A DNA stretch of 64,000 bases from Verrucomicrobiaceae bacterium. Lineage in GTDB: Bacteria > Pseudomonadota > Gammaproteobacteria > Pseudomonadales > CAMLJR01. A program made the translations under genes and the position numbers. The notes under the pieces were generated by a model. It was not told where the DNA came from and made no database searches. It worked only from the letters and a program-made list of their open reading frames with translations. The stretch is taken from contig JAQGNY010000042.1 of NCBI GenBank assembly GCA_028293825.1, positions 22,467 through 86,466 on the forward strand, written 5' to 3'. Shown one piece after another: positions 27,801 to 35,453 of the stretch (positions are counted from its first letter, which is position 1; each line of letters begins with the position of its first letter).

Positions 27801-28367
27801 GGGCAAATTCACACTATCGGCTTCACGCTGTATATGGAAATGCTCGAGCGCGCGGTGAAAGCAATTAAAGCCGGCAAAACGCCGAATATCGACGAGCCGC
27901 TCGATCACGGCGCCGAAGTTAATTTGCGCCTGCCTGCGTTGATTCCGGAAGATTATTTGCCCGATGTGCAGGCGCGTTTGATTCTGTACAAGCGCATCGC
28001 CAACACCTCGGACGAAGACGGTTTGCGCGAGCTGCAAGTGGAAATGATCGATCGCTTCGGCCTGCTGCCGGATCAATTGAAAAACCTGATTCGCGTCACC
28101 GCATTGAAGCAACAAGCGCAGGTGCTCGGCATTCGCAAAATCGAGGCCGGCGCCAACGGCGGCAAACTCGAATTCGAAGCGCAACCAAATGTGGAGCCGC
28201 TGACACTTATTAAAATGGTGCAAAGCAAACCCGGCACGTATCGTTTGGCTGGCGCTGCCGCGTTATCGTTTACGGCGGATCTCGAAGAGAACGAACAGCG
28301 CTTTCAATTCGTCGAAAAATTAATTTCCGCATTAACGCCAGCCAATGCTGAAAAACGCCGCGCTTGA
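24879..28367 (+). CDS. mfd: Transcription-repair coupling factor Mfd
   Basis: An 1162-residue DNA translocase that removes RNA polymerase stalled at lesions and recruits UvrA. In order: a UvrB-like N-terminal module, the RNA polymerase interaction domain (VHIDHGVGRYAG, about 490-560), and the RecG-like motor with Walker A GDVGFGKTE (about 638-646), VIDEEHRFGV and LTATPIPRTL, then QLRGRVGRS and the C-terminal UvrA-masking domain. Length matches E. coli Mfd (1148). The ATG at 24879 was chosen because the frame upstream is non-family sequence; GAGGTG lies 12 bases before it. The csiV gene follows by 20 bases and is probably co-transcribed. Confidence 0.96.
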   Translation: MSPTAAASSITSPLTATVQPKPGDRQRWSQLRGSAMSLAVASAARELQQPVVWVTRDTAAARRAEQELRFFADELDILHLPDWETLPYDTFSPHQDIISERLTTLYHLPETKRGVLVVPVSTLLHRLPPPSYLLANSLMIDKGQQLDVEQLRERLASAGYRSVTTVYEHGEFAQRGSLFDIFPMGSTQPFRIDLLDDEVDSLRTFDPETQRTTDQVEQIRLLPGREFPLTPAAIKAFRERWHETFDVDHRRCTVYQDVSQGIAPAGIEYYLPLFFGDCASLFDYLPAHTVIFADQGIENTAQSFWSEASDRYEQRRHNLERPILAPARIFEPVDQLFARFKTHQQITLSEADGEAGSGQTVFATLTPPPLAIDAKAEDPIAALRRFASSDQRVLLCAESAGRRETLLDLLARNHLKPKAVDNWHAFATGKQTLAITVAPIDRGLQLPEQHLALVTESQLFGQRVLQTRRRKRQSEIAENAVRNLSELRIGAAVVHIDHGVGRYAGLQTLAVDGQEAEFVTLEYAEGAKLYVPVASLHLIGRYSGGDPELAPLHRLGNDHWQKAKRKAAEQIRDVAAELLDIYARRAARPGQAFDDPGHAYDAFAAGFPFEETPDQQSAIAAVLEDMQASTAMDRLVCGDVGFGKTEVAMRAAFIAVHNGTQVSILVPTTLLAQQHFESFKDRFADWPVTIEVLSRFRSAADQQRVLERLAEGKVDILIGTHKLLQDDVKYHNLGLLVIDEEHRFGVRQKEKLKSFRAQVDILTLTATPIPRTLNMAMSGMRDLSIIATPPARRLSVKTFVRRYDNPLIKEAIQREILRGGQVYFLHNDVKTIEKTAKDLLAMLPELRVGIGHGQMRERDLEQVMSDFYHKRHNVLVCSTIIETGIDVPNANTIIIERADKFGLAQLHQLRGRVGRSHHQAYAYLLTGAETQLTPDAEKRLEAISMAEDLGAGFTLATHDLEIRGAGELLGEEQSGQIHTIGFTLYMEMLERAVKAIKAGKTPNIDEPLDHGAEVNLRLPALIPEDYLPDVQARLILYKRIANTSDEDGLRELQVEMIDRFGLLPDQLKNLIRVTALKQQAQVLGIRKIEAGANGGKLEFEAQPNVEPLTLIKMVQSKPGTYRLAGAAALSFTADLEENEQRFQFVEKLISALTPANAEKRRA

Positions 28368-28387
28368 AAGCCCATTAGGAATCGCCA

Positions 28388-29035
28388 GTGAAAAAAATTC
28401 TTTTTGCGTTATGTCTGCTAACCAGCTTTGTAGCGCAAGCCGATACGCTGTATCAGATCGAAATTATTGTTTTCGCACGGGACAGTGCCGAAGCCGAAAA
28501 CGAAGAAAACTGGAGCAAGCATTATGATCTGCGTTACCCCGCGCAGACAGTAATGCTGCAAGCAGGCGGCGACGGCAGCGCAACGTATCAATCGTTACCC
28601 GCGGATACTTTTCAGCTAAATAAAGAAGCGGCTGCAATCGGCCAGCGTAGAAATATGCGCGTTTTAGCGCATCAAGCCTGGCTGCAACCGATCGAAGATC
28701 CGACCCGCGCAAAAAGTATTTTTATCAGTGGCGGCAAACAATTCGGCGCGCATCACGAGCTGGAAGGAACCATCGCATTAGGTGTCGAGCATTTCTTACG
28801 CGCCGATGCCAATTTATGGCTGAGTCGGTTTGCCGCGAATGGCGCTAGCGAAGGTCAGGCACTGCCATTACCGCCGGGAACGATGAGCGATTCCACTACA
28901 TCGAATCAAATTGCCCCGACGCAAATCGTGGTACTGCAAGAACAGCGACGCATGCGCAGCGGCGAACTGCACTATTTCGATCACCCGAAATTGGGATTAT
29001 TGATTTTAGTCACACGCAAAACTGAAGCGCCCTAA
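28388..29035 (+). CDS. csiV: CsiV-family periplasmic protein
   Basis: A 215-residue protein with a signal peptide ending near VAQA. The early YQIEIIVFAR, the middle LEGTIALGVEHFLRADANLWL and the late RRMRSGELHYFDHPKLGLLILV are the conserved blocks of CsiV, an outer-membrane partner and activator of the lipoprotein-regulated penicillin-binding protein PBP1 in Acinetobacter. Function in this host is inferred. The start is GTG with TAGGAATCGCCA in front. It follows mfd by 20 bases, the order seen in Pseudomonas, and its stop codon overlaps the convergent phosphorylase gene by four bases. Confidence 0.82.
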   Translation: MKKILFALCLLTSFVAQADTLYQIEIIVFARDSAEAENEENWSKHYDLRYPAQTVMLQAGGDGSATYQSLPADTFQLNKEAAAIGQRRNMRVLAHQAWLQPIEDPTRAKSIFISGGKQFGAHHELEGTIALGVEHFLRADANLWLSRFAANGASEGQALPLPPGTMSDSTTSNQIAPTQIVVLQEQRRMRSGELHYFDHPKLGLLILVTRKTEAP

Positions 29036-29787
29036 TTCACTGGTGTCGTATTTGAGGCCAGCACTTCAGCAATAATTTTCGCAATCGCACCCATTCCCCG
29101 TGCGGAAACTTTCTGCATTTGCGCCACGGTAATTGCCTCACCACGCCCCGCTGCCAAATTAACCACCAAGCACAGCGACGCGTATTCAATATTGAGTTCG
29201 CGCGCGAGCGCCGCTTCCGGCATTGCCGTCATGCCGACAATGTCGCAGCCATCGCGTTGCAGTCGATTTATTTCCGCAGCCGACTCCAAACGCGGACCTT
29301 GCGTCGCGCCATAGACGCCCTGATCAATTGTTGGAATACCGATAGCTGCCGCAGCGGTGATCAGCGCGTGACGCAACGGCGCACTAAACGGTGAGGTGAA
29401 ATCGACGTGCAGCAACGGCACATCGGCGCAATCACTAAAGGTGTGTTCGCGCCCGTAGGTGTAATCGATGATCTGCTCTGGAATTACTAACGCCCCCACA
29501 CTCGCGTCGGCTCCGATACCGCCGACGGTATTAATAGCGATGATTTTGCTGCAACCGATTTTTTGCAGCGCCCAAATGTTTGCGCGGTAATTAATGCGAT
29601 GTGGCGGGATTCGATGCGGATTGCCGTGTCGCGGCAAAAAAATCACCGATTGCTTTTGATGGCGATAAATCTGCAGCGGCGCGGAACACGCGCCATACGG
29701 CGTTTCGACGGAGTTTTCCTCGACATAATCGCCGCATGTGCTCATATCAAATCCGCTGCCGCCGATAATCGCGAAGACTTCACTCAT
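29032..29787 (-). CDS. S-methyl-5'-thioinosine phosphorylase-like (MTAP/PNP family)
   Basis: A 251-residue purine nucleoside phosphorylase-fold enzyme: it splits a methylthio-nucleoside with phosphate into the base and 5-methylthioribose 1-phosphate. Visible are the phosphate loop GGSGF, RHG in FLPRHGNPHRIPPH, and the substrate segment GMTAMPEAALARE. Where adenine-specific MTAP has Asp residues after that segment, this protein reads VVNLAAG, with Asn; that favours a 6-oxopurine, as in the Pseudomonas enzyme for S-methyl-5'-thioinosine found at the same position. The ATG at 29787 fits the upstream TTGGA; an ATG two codons before is an alternative. Confidence 0.83.
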   Translation of the reverse strand: MSEVFAIIGGSGFDMSTCGDYVEENSVETPYGACSAPLQIYRHQKQSVIFLPRHGNPHRIPPHRINYRANIWALQKIGCSKIIAINTVGGIGADASVGALVIPEQIIDYTYGREHTFSDCADVPLLHVDFTSPFSAPLRHALITAAAAIGIPTIDQGVYGATQGPRLESAAEINRLQRDGCDIVGMTAMPEAALARELNIEYASLCLVVNLAAGRGEAITVAQMQKVSARGMGAIAKIIAEVLASNTTPVN

Positions 29788-29923
29788 GAGCATTCCAATT
29801 AATTGAATACTTTTAAAGATAAAACACTTATTTCAATGTTCTCTAAAAGTATCACAGCGCGCTATTCGCTTGGAAATCGATAGCTGTTAAGGTTAAGCCC
29901 CGGCGCTGAGTGAGGACGATACG

Positions 29924-30235
29924 ATGCAGACTATCGAAGCAAGCATAGGCACATGGTATGAAGACCTGCGATTCGGTACGCAATTCGAAGTTGTCACTCT
30001 CGATGAAGCCGAGCAGACCGTTGAAATTCAAATGCTCGATGGCGAAATCTGCGAATACGATTTCGATAGCTGGCGAGAAATGACGCTGTTGTCGATTGCG
30101 CAACCTGAAGATGCACGCAAATTAAATAACGAACATACCCGTCGCTCCTCAGATACCCCGTCAGACGCGTCCGAGCTCAATTCATTCGATGACGATGAAC
30201 CCGATATCCTCAGCGACCACAACGATAACTTCTAA
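29924..30235 (+). CDS. Small acidic protein of unknown function
   Basis: A 103-residue protein starting after GTGAGGACGATACG, a good ribosome-binding site. Residues 1-65 look like a compact beta-rich fold (GTWYEDLRFGTQFEVVTLDE, then EIQMLDGEICEYDFDSW); residues 66-103 are polar, rich in Asp, Ser and Asn, and probably disordered. There is no signal peptide, membrane helix or cysteine pair. The pattern recalls a family of roughly 100-residue gammaproteobacterial proteins without assigned role (possibly DUF6763; not certain). It lies just upstream of the lexA promoter in the same direction. Confidence 0.7.
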   Translation: MQTIEASIGTWYEDLRFGTQFEVVTLDEAEQTVEIQMLDGEICEYDFDSWREMTLLSIAQPEDARKLNNEHTRRSSDTPSDASELNSFDDDEPDILSDHNDNF

Positions 30236-30298
30236 ACCGATCGCGCAACGCCCTCCCCTTCAAGACAATTATTTCAGATAGTTGCTTTTGGCATTTCA

Positions 30299-30314
30299 CT
30301 GTATATAATCACAG
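30299..30314 (+). promoter_or_regulatory. LexA (SOS) box 1
   Basis: CTG-N10-CAG with an A/T-rich core (CTGTATATAATCACAG), close to the proteobacterial SOS box. It sits 45 bases before the lexA ATG and presumably mediates autorepression together with box 2. Confidence 0.88.
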
Positions 30315-30317
30315 CCA

Positions 30318-30333
30318 CTGTATATACAGCCAG
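30318..30333 (+). promoter_or_regulatory. LexA (SOS) box 2
   Basis: CTG-N10-CAG (CTGTATATACAGCCAG), offset 19 bases from box 1. The same stretch also contains the shorter palindrome CTGTATATACAG. Two tandem boxes before lexA are the arrangement known from E. coli. Confidence 0.82.
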
Positions 30334-30343
30334 AGGCTCAGCC

Positions 30344-30946
30344 ATGAAGCTCACCGATCGCCAACAGGAAGTATTGGATCTTATTCGCCGCTACTCGGAA
30401 GAAACCGGCTATCCGCCCACGCGTGCGGAGATAGCTCGCGAATTAGGCTTCAAGTCAGCCAATGCCGCTGAGGAACATTTAAAGGCTCTCGCTCGCAAAG
30501 GTGCTATCGAAATGATTGCGGGTGCCTCGCGCGGGATACGTATCTCTGAGGAAAACAAAGGTATCCCAGTGCTAGGTCGCGTTGCCGCCGGCAATCCGAT
30601 CCTCGCCCAAGAAAATATCGAAGAATACTGCTCATTGCCGGCAAGCTTTTTTCACCCCGCTGCGGATTATTTTCTGCGCGTGAAAGGTGACAGCATGATC
30701 GAGGCCGGAATTTTCGAAGACGACTTACTTGCCGTGCACAGAACTACCGAAGCGGCCAACGGCCAAATAATTGTTGCCCGCATCAACGATGAAGTAACAG
30801 TCAAGCGTTTGCAACGCACTCGCAGCAAGCATCAACTGCTGTTATTGCCGGAAAACGTCAATTACAAACCGATCGAAGTCGATTTGCGCGAGCAAAATTT
30901 TTCTATCGAAGGATTGAGTGTCGGCGTGTTACGGCGAGGTATTTGA
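30344..30946 (+). CDS. lexA: SOS repressor LexA
   Basis: A 200-residue repressor. The N-terminal winged helix ([14 protein letters not shown] to about 65) binds SOS boxes. The C-terminal S24 autoprotease has the scissile Ala82-Gly83 bond in VAAGNP, the catalytic Ser117 in GDSMIEAG and Lys154 in VTVKRLQ. RecA filaments on single-stranded DNA trigger self-cleavage. Two LexA boxes precede it, so it is self-regulated, and the SulA-like gene that starts two bases after its stop should share the promoter. Confidence 0.97.
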   Translation: MKLTDRQQEVLDLIRRYSEETGYPPTRAEIARELGFKSANAAEEHLKALARKGAIEMIAGASRGIRISEENKGIPVLGRVAAGNPILAQENIEEYCSLPASFFHPAADYFLRVKGDSMIEAGIFEDDLLAVHRTTEAANGQIIVARINDEVTVKRLQRTRSKHQLLLLPENVNYKPIEVDLREQNFSIEGLSVGVLRRGI

Positions 30947-30947
30947 T

Positions 30948-31358
30948 ATGGCGACGGCTCAATCACAGATAAACACTGGAACTCATTCAAATGCGGTCGA
31001 TCGAGTTTCGGAATTTATTTTTTCAGGCGAGCCGCGCCAGCAATTTTCTCTTCTTTTGCCAGTTTTGAGTCATCTCAGCCATAAAGGTGATTCGCGCTGG
31101 TTAACCTGTATCGGCACTTCTTTTCTATCGAAAAAAGATTGTGCCGATTTTGATCTCGATTGGAGACGGCTTTTGCAAGTGTTGCCAAGCTCGCGCTGCG
31201 ATGTTTTTGATATCGCTACGCGCGCACTGACGGCTGGCAAGAGTCATACGGTGGTGTGCTTTGCTTCCTCCGCAGCAATCAGTCAGCAGCAACTGCTGGT
31301 TTTAGAGCAGGCAGCACGCGTGGGTGAATGCCGCTGTATTGTGGTTCGCTACCGTTAA
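30948..31358 (+). CDS. sulA: SulA-like cell division inhibitor
   Basis: A 136-residue protein in the position of sulA downstream of lexA in pseudomonads. The pattern is SulA-like: VSEFIFSGEPRQQFSLLLPVL, then RWLTCIG, a leucine-containing LLQVLPS, and a C-terminal half lacking a signal peptide. SulA binds FtsZ during the SOS response and stops division. The ATG at 30948 follows GCGAGGTATTTGAT inside the end of lexA; a GTG at 30918 is an alternative. No LexA box of its own lies nearby, so it depends on the lexA promoter. Sequence in this family is weakly conserved, hence the moderate confidence. Confidence 0.72.
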   Translation: MATAQSQINTGTHSNAVDRVSEFIFSGEPRQQFSLLLPVLSHLSHKGDSRWLTCIGTSFLSKKDCADFDLDWRRLLQVLPSSRCDVFDIATRALTAGKSHTVVCFASSAAISQQQLLVLEQAARVGECRCIVVRYR

Positions 31359-31363
31359 GCTCT

Positions 31364-31383
31364 TAAGCAATGCTGCTTGCTTA
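31364..31383. terminator. Possible hairpin between sulA-like gene and fpr
   Basis: TAAGCAA (31364-31370) pairs with TTGCTTA (31377-31383) around a 6-base loop between two convergent genes. The right arm overlaps the fpr stop codon. No strong T tract follows. Confidence 0.35.
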
Positions 31384-32154
31384 GTGCTCTACAAATGCAC
31401 GTTCAATGACGTAGTGGCCTGAATCTCCGTGACGCGCCTCTTTAAATCCGCCCGCATCCAAAATTACACACGTGTCTTTCAACATTTGCGGACTGCCGCA
31501 AAGCATAAAGCGATCGTTTTCTAAATTGAGCGGCGGCAATCCGATATCGGAAAATAGTTTTCCGCTTTGCATCAAATCGGTAAGTCGGCCCTGATTGCGA
31601 AACGGCTCGCGCGTCACTGTGGGGTAATAGATTAACTTCTCTTTGACTTGGTCGCCAAAAAACTCATTTTCCGGCAGTTCACGAGTAATGAAATCGTCGT
31701 ATGCCAGCTCTCCAGTTTGCCGCACACCGTGAATTAATATAATTTTTTCGTACTGCTCGTAAGTCTCCGGGTCTTTGATAATACTCAAAAAAGGCGCGAG
31801 TCCAGTGCCCGTACTCAACAAATAGAGATGTCGACCCGGCAATAAATTATCGAGAACCAATGTGCCCGTGGGCTTGCTGCTCATTAAGACCGGATCACCA
31901 ACTTTTAAATGCTGCAGACGCGAGGTCAATGGACCATCGGGTACCTTAATACTGAAAAATTCCAGCTGCTCTTCGTAATTCGCACTGGCGATACTATATG
32001 CGCGCATTAAAGGGCGACCAGCAGACTCAAGACCGATCATGATGAAATGGCCGTTTTTAAACCGCAGCGTATTCGAACGAGTAGTGGTGAAACTGAATAA
32101 TTTATCAGTCCAGTGATGCACGCTGAGCACATGTTCAGTAATAAAAGATGCCAT
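31381..32154 (-). CDS. fpr: Ferredoxin/flavodoxin-NADP+ reductase
   Basis: A 257-residue FAD enzyme that exchanges electrons between NADP(H) and ferredoxin or flavodoxin, mainly for oxidative-stress defence and iron-sulfur metabolism. The FAD motif RAYSIAS, the NADP loop LSTGTGLAPFLSII and the Fpr-type IHGVRQTGELAYDDFI are visible. Length matches bacterial Fpr. The start follows TAGGAGTGTTTATTTTTC. It is divergent from a LysR-type gene, the known fpr-finR arrangement of Pseudomonas, so redox-responsive control by that regulator is likely. Confidence 0.93.
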   Translation of the reverse strand: MASFITEHVLSVHHWTDKLFSFTTTRSNTLRFKNGHFIMIGLESAGRPLMRAYSIASANYEEQLEFFSIKVPDGPLTSRLQHLKVGDPVLMSSKPTGTLVLDNLLPGRHLYLLSTGTGLAPFLSIIKDPETYEQYEKIILIHGVRQTGELAYDDFITRELPENEFFGDQVKEKLIYYPTVTREPFRNQGRLTDLMQSGKLFSDIGLPPLNLENDRFMLCGSPQMLKDTCVILDAGGFKEARHGDSGHYVIERAFVEH

Positions 32155-32193
32155 GAAAAATAAACACTCCTAGAGGGGTACGGGCGCAGTTAA

Positions 32194-32209
32194 CTAAGCA
32201 AACGCTTAG
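32194..32209. promoter_or_regulatory. Inverted repeat in the fpr-finR intergenic region
   Basis: A perfect CTAAGC-AAAC-GCTTAG dyad lies 40 bases upstream of the fpr start and 107 bases upstream of the LysR gene. It is a candidate operator for the divergent LysR regulator. Its half-sites do not show the strict T-N11-A form, so another regulator is possible. Confidence 0.45.
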
Positions 32210-32315
32210 CCAATAAAGACATTTAATCTGCCTTATTCGCGCGGATGACGAATTCTAGTAATTTTTGCTTAATCGGTAAATCAAGTTATTCTGATTCTTA
32301 TTTTCGGAGCAGCCG

Positions 32316-33203
32316 ATGATGCACTATACCCTGCGTCAATTAGAAGTATTTCTTGCCGTTGCCGTTACCGAAAATATCAGCCGGGCTGCGGAAACTTTGG
32401 CTATGTCGCAATCGGCGGTGAGTGGCTCGCTCAGCGATCTCGAGGGCCATTTCGATATCCAATTATTCGACCGCCTCGGCAAACGTATACAACTTAATGA
32501 GTTCGGAAGAGCGCTGCGACCGCGCGCGCAATCGTTGCTTGAGCAAGCGAAAGATTTAGAGAATGCGTTTCGCAGCCACTCCGATATTGGGCGCTTGCAT
32601 ATCGGCGCAACGCTTACCATCGGCAATTACTTGGCCGTTGAATTGATGGCGCGCTTCATGCGGGAGCAACCTGGTGCACAGGTTTCGTTACATGTAGCCA
32701 ATACCGCAGAAATCGTTCATAAAGTCGCTAACTTCGAACTCGATATTGCGCTGGTCGAAGGTGAGCTATCACATCCGGATTTGGAAATTACGCAATGGCT
32801 GGAGGATGAGCTCGTAATATTTTGCGCCCCCAATCATCCGCTCGCTGCAAAATCACGTTTAAATGACGATGATTTAATGAAGGCCACTTGGATTGTTAGA
32901 GAGGCTGGTTCAGGCACTCGTCAAACTTTTGAGCGCGGCATGCACGGCCTGCTTTCAAAAATAAAAATCATGTTAGAGCTGCAGCATACTGAGGCAATAA
33001 AACGAGCGGTAGAAGCAGGACTAGGCATTGGCTGCATATCGAAAGTCGCGCTCCAGAATGCTTTTGATCGTGGTAGCTTGGTTCCGCTTACGGTAGCTCA
33101 CCGAGACTTTCATCGACACTTTTACTTCATCGTGCATAAGCACAAATATCGCAGCGAAGGTATAAAAAAGTGGCTCGCTATTTGTCAGAAGTCTAATTTG
33201 TGA
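32316..33203 (+). CDS. finR: LysR-type regulator, FinR-like
   Basis: A 295-residue LysR-family regulator. The N-terminal helix-turn-helix is LRQLEVFLAVAVTENISRAA then SQSAVSGSLSDLE; the rest is the periplasmic-binding-protein-like effector domain with an Asp-rich DIALVEGE segment. In Pseudomonas FinR, divergent from fpr, activates fpr under superoxide and other stress; the shared gene order supports the same role here, but the protein could be another LysR member. The ATG follows CGGAGCAGCCG. A strong bidirectional terminator follows the gene. Confidence 0.8.
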   Translation: MMHYTLRQLEVFLAVAVTENISRAAETLAMSQSAVSGSLSDLEGHFDIQLFDRLGKRIQLNEFGRALRPRAQSLLEQAKDLENAFRSHSDIGRLHIGATLTIGNYLAVELMARFMREQPGAQVSLHVANTAEIVHKVANFELDIALVEGELSHPDLEITQWLEDELVIFCAPNHPLAAKSRLNDDDLMKATWIVREAGSGTRQTFERGMHGLLSKIKIMLELQHTEAIKRAVEAGLGIGCISKVALQNAFDRGSLVPLTVAHRDFHRHFYFIVHKHKYRSEGIKKWLAICQKSNL

Positions 33204-33215
33204 GCGATTAAATGG

Positions 33216-33253
33216 AATTAAAAAGGGCGGCTCATTGGCCGCCCTTTTTAATT
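33216..33253. terminator. Bidirectional Rho-independent terminator
   Basis: A perfect 16-bp stem (33216-33231 with 33238-33253; GC core GGGCGGC flanked by A5/T5) and 6-base loop lies between the convergent LysR and TPR genes. T-rich ends on both strands allow use in both directions. Confidence 0.92.
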
Positions 33254-33269
33254 CATGACCACTAATAAG

Positions 33270-34535
33270 TCATTTTTTTCCGTTTATGTAAACTATCCAA
33301 AGACGAGCTACTGAAGCCAGTTTCGAATCAGCAGGAACTGATTTGAACGCAGCAACTGCTTCACTCGATTGTTTAGCATCGAGCAGTGCAAGTCCTAATT
33401 GAAAATTGGCTTCGTCGACTGCTTTGACATTACCTTTTTTGATGCCGCGCTTAATGGCTTCGATTGCTTTAGCACTATCGCCATAGCTGAGATATGCCTC
33501 ACCCAACTTAACATCGCTATCGCCATTAGCTGCCGCAGATGCCTCTTTATCAAAAGCTGGTAACGACTTTTGATCCGCGGCCGAGTTAGTTTGGGCAAGA
33601 TTCAACAAGCGAGTTTCGCGATCCTTATTAGCACCGGTACCTAAAACTTTTTCGCTGAAGCCTTTATCAAGTACGTTTTTCGCATCGCCCGGGAAGCCGA
33701 GCGCCATGGCCAACTGCGCCATGTCGACATATTCAGAATCTTTAAGCAGATTGTTTGCAAGCTTCAAACGATACACTTCAAGATTTTTACGATCAGAGCT
33801 ACCACCGTGCGTCTGAACATAACCTAACAACTGGGTCCAATATTGTTTGCTCGGATATTTTGCAACTAATTGCTCAAGCGTGCTTACAGCATCGTCTTCT
33901 TTGCCAGAGTTAACTTGGCAATTCATCAGCAGTTGCAGCCATGGCTCTTGAACAGGTTGACCGGCTTGGCTTGCCATCCGAATCAAATTCTGCGCGGCCT
34001 CTACACCATGCGCATAATCTTTTTGCTGATAGTAGGCTTGCGCCACCAGCACAGCTATCGATGTATCGGTGCCACCATCTTTTAAATATTGACTGCCGTA
34101 CTGAATAGCTTTTGGATAATTATTTAATTGATAGTAAAGCTTCACCAACTGATTGACGCGATCTTTTGCCTGATCCGCTGGTAACTGACCGCTTTGTAAG
34201 GTCGCTTCATATGCTTTTGCGGCGGTGTTGTAATCACCTAGCTTTACCGCAATAAACGCAGTAACTTCATTTACCTTGAATTCTTCAACCGGCGTTTTTC
34301 CAGATACCGCGCCAGCTTCCTGAACCTTGGCCATAGCCTCTTTCAGTTTTCCGCCCTGAGCCAAGCTCAACGCTTCTTGTAGGGGTTTGCCCACCTTCGC
34401 GCTGATCTGCTGATCTGCTTTAGCTGCGTAAACAGCAGTAGTTGCAAAGGTATTCAGTGCTACGGTTGCTACAACACCGCTACTAATAAAACCAATAGTC
34501 GGCAGCGACAGTATTAAAGCCTTAATTACTCGCAT
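33270..34535 (-). CDS. Exported TPR protein of the TonB operon
   Basis: A 421-residue protein with an N-terminal signal peptide ending near AVYAA, followed by tetratricopeptide-like helical pairs across the rest, for example YNTAAKAYEATLQSGQLP, LVKLYYQLNNYPKAIQYG and LGEAYLSYGDSAKAIEAIKRG. TPR proteins of this kind follow exbB-exbD-exbD in TonB operons of Marinobacter, Shewanella (TtpC-type) and relatives and are thought to help the TonB complex in the periplasm. It is the last gene of the operon, 46 bases after exbD2, and ends at a terminator. Confidence 0.85.
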   Translation of the reverse strand: MRVIKALILSLPTIGFISSGVVATVALNTFATTAVYAAKADQQISAKVGKPLQEALSLAQGGKLKEAMAKVQEAGAVSGKTPVEEFKVNEVTAFIAVKLGDYNTAAKAYEATLQSGQLPADQAKDRVNQLVKLYYQLNNYPKAIQYGSQYLKDGGTDTSIAVLVAQAYYQQKDYAHGVEAAQNLIRMASQAGQPVQEPWLQLLMNCQVNSGKEDDAVSTLEQLVAKYPSKQYWTQLLGYVQTHGGSSDRKNLEVYRLKLANNLLKDSEYVDMAQLAMALGFPGDAKNVLDKGFSEKVLGTGANKDRETRLLNLAQTNSAADQKSLPAFDKEASAAANGDSDVKLGEAYLSYGDSAKAIEAIKRGIKKGNVKAVDEANFQLGLALLDAKQSSEAVAAFKSVPADSKLASVARLWIVYINGKK

Positions 34536-34581
34536 TGAAAGACACTCGCCTCAGTTCAAAGGTGTGACAGATGGACAACGA

Positions 34582-34995
34582 TTACATTTCTTCGTTGCCA
34601 ACAATACCTATATTTTTAATTCCTTTACGTTGTGCCGTAGCTAACACTTTGGCAACAACATCATATTTCGCCAATTTATTCGGACGAAGATGCAACTCTG
34701 GCTGCGGATCTTTTGCAGCAGCTTCCACGAAATAGCTAATCAGCGTATCGCCATTTGGAACAGGCTGATTATTCCATAACAACGTGCCGTCAAAATCGAC
34801 GACCAAGTCAATGACTTCAGGTTGCGTGGTCGGCGGAGTTGCATTTGGCCGCGGCATATCCAGCTTAACCGCATGAGTCTGCACTGGAATTGTGATAATT
34901 AACATAACGATCAGAACGAGCAACACGTCGATTAACGGCGTGGTATTCATCTCAATCATTACGTCGCCATCGGCACTACCTACGCTCATTCCCAT
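34582..34995 (-). CDS. exbD2: ExbD-family biopolymer transporter (second copy)
   Basis: A 137-residue single-helix protein of the ExbD/TolR family, which with ExbB forms the proton-driven motor for TonB. The membrane helix contains the proton-binding Asp in TTPLIDVLLVLIVMLII; the periplasmic domain follows. It lies 33 bases after exbD1. The two ExbD proteins share the MGMSV start and INTTPL/MNTTPL motif but differ in the periplasmic half, so the pair may form a mixed motor, as proposed for Xanthomonas. Confidence 0.92.
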   Translation of the reverse strand: MGMSVGSADGDVMIEMNTTPLIDVLLVLIVMLIITIPVQTHAVKLDMPRPNATPPTTQPEVIDLVVDFDGTLLWNNQPVPNGDTLISYFVEAAAKDPQPELHLRPNKLAKYDVVAKVLATAQRKGIKNIGIVGNEEM

Positions 34996-35028
34996 GGAAT
35001 GTCTCCCGCGAATTTATCGTTCTAAATA

Positions 35029-35451
35029 CTACTTCTGACCAGGTTCGGTGATGAAGCCTACCTTTCGAATGCTGGCACGTTGGCAGGCTAGAACTACCCT
35101 GCCAACATTTTCGTAACGACCGCGAAGATCGCCACGAATATGAATCTCTGGTTGCGGAGATAAAACCGCTATTTCCTTGAGCTTCTGCAACAGCACGCCT
35201 TGGTCAGCAATCCGCAAAGAGTTCCAGTACAGATCACCATCTTTATCGACACCGATCACAATATTTTCTGGTTTTGTTTGCGTCGGCACATTGGATGCTT
35301 TCGGCAACTCAACCGGGACCGTATGAACAACGACCGGAACCGTGATCAAAAATATGATCAGCACGACCAACATGATGTCCACGAGGGGCGTCGTATTGAT
35401 CGTTGAATTCAGATCGCTGTCGTCATCACCCGAGGAAACGCTCATCCCCAT
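35029..35451 (-). CDS. exbD1: ExbD-family biopolymer transporter (first copy)
   Basis: A 140-residue ExbD. The helix is TTPLVDIMLVVLIIFLITVP with the functional Asp, after a short acidic cytosolic segment (SSGDDDSD). It starts two bases after the exbB stop, so the two are translationally linked. It supplies proton motive force to TonB-dependent uptake with ExbB. Confidence 0.93.
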   Translation of the reverse strand: MGMSVSSGDDDSDLNSTINTTPLVDIMLVVLIIFLITVPVVVHTVPVELPKASNVPTQTKPENIVIGVDKDGDLYWNSLRIADQGVLLQKLKEIAVLSPQPEIHIRGDLRGRYENVGRVVLACQRASIRKVGFITEPGQK

Positions 35452-35453
35452 TT

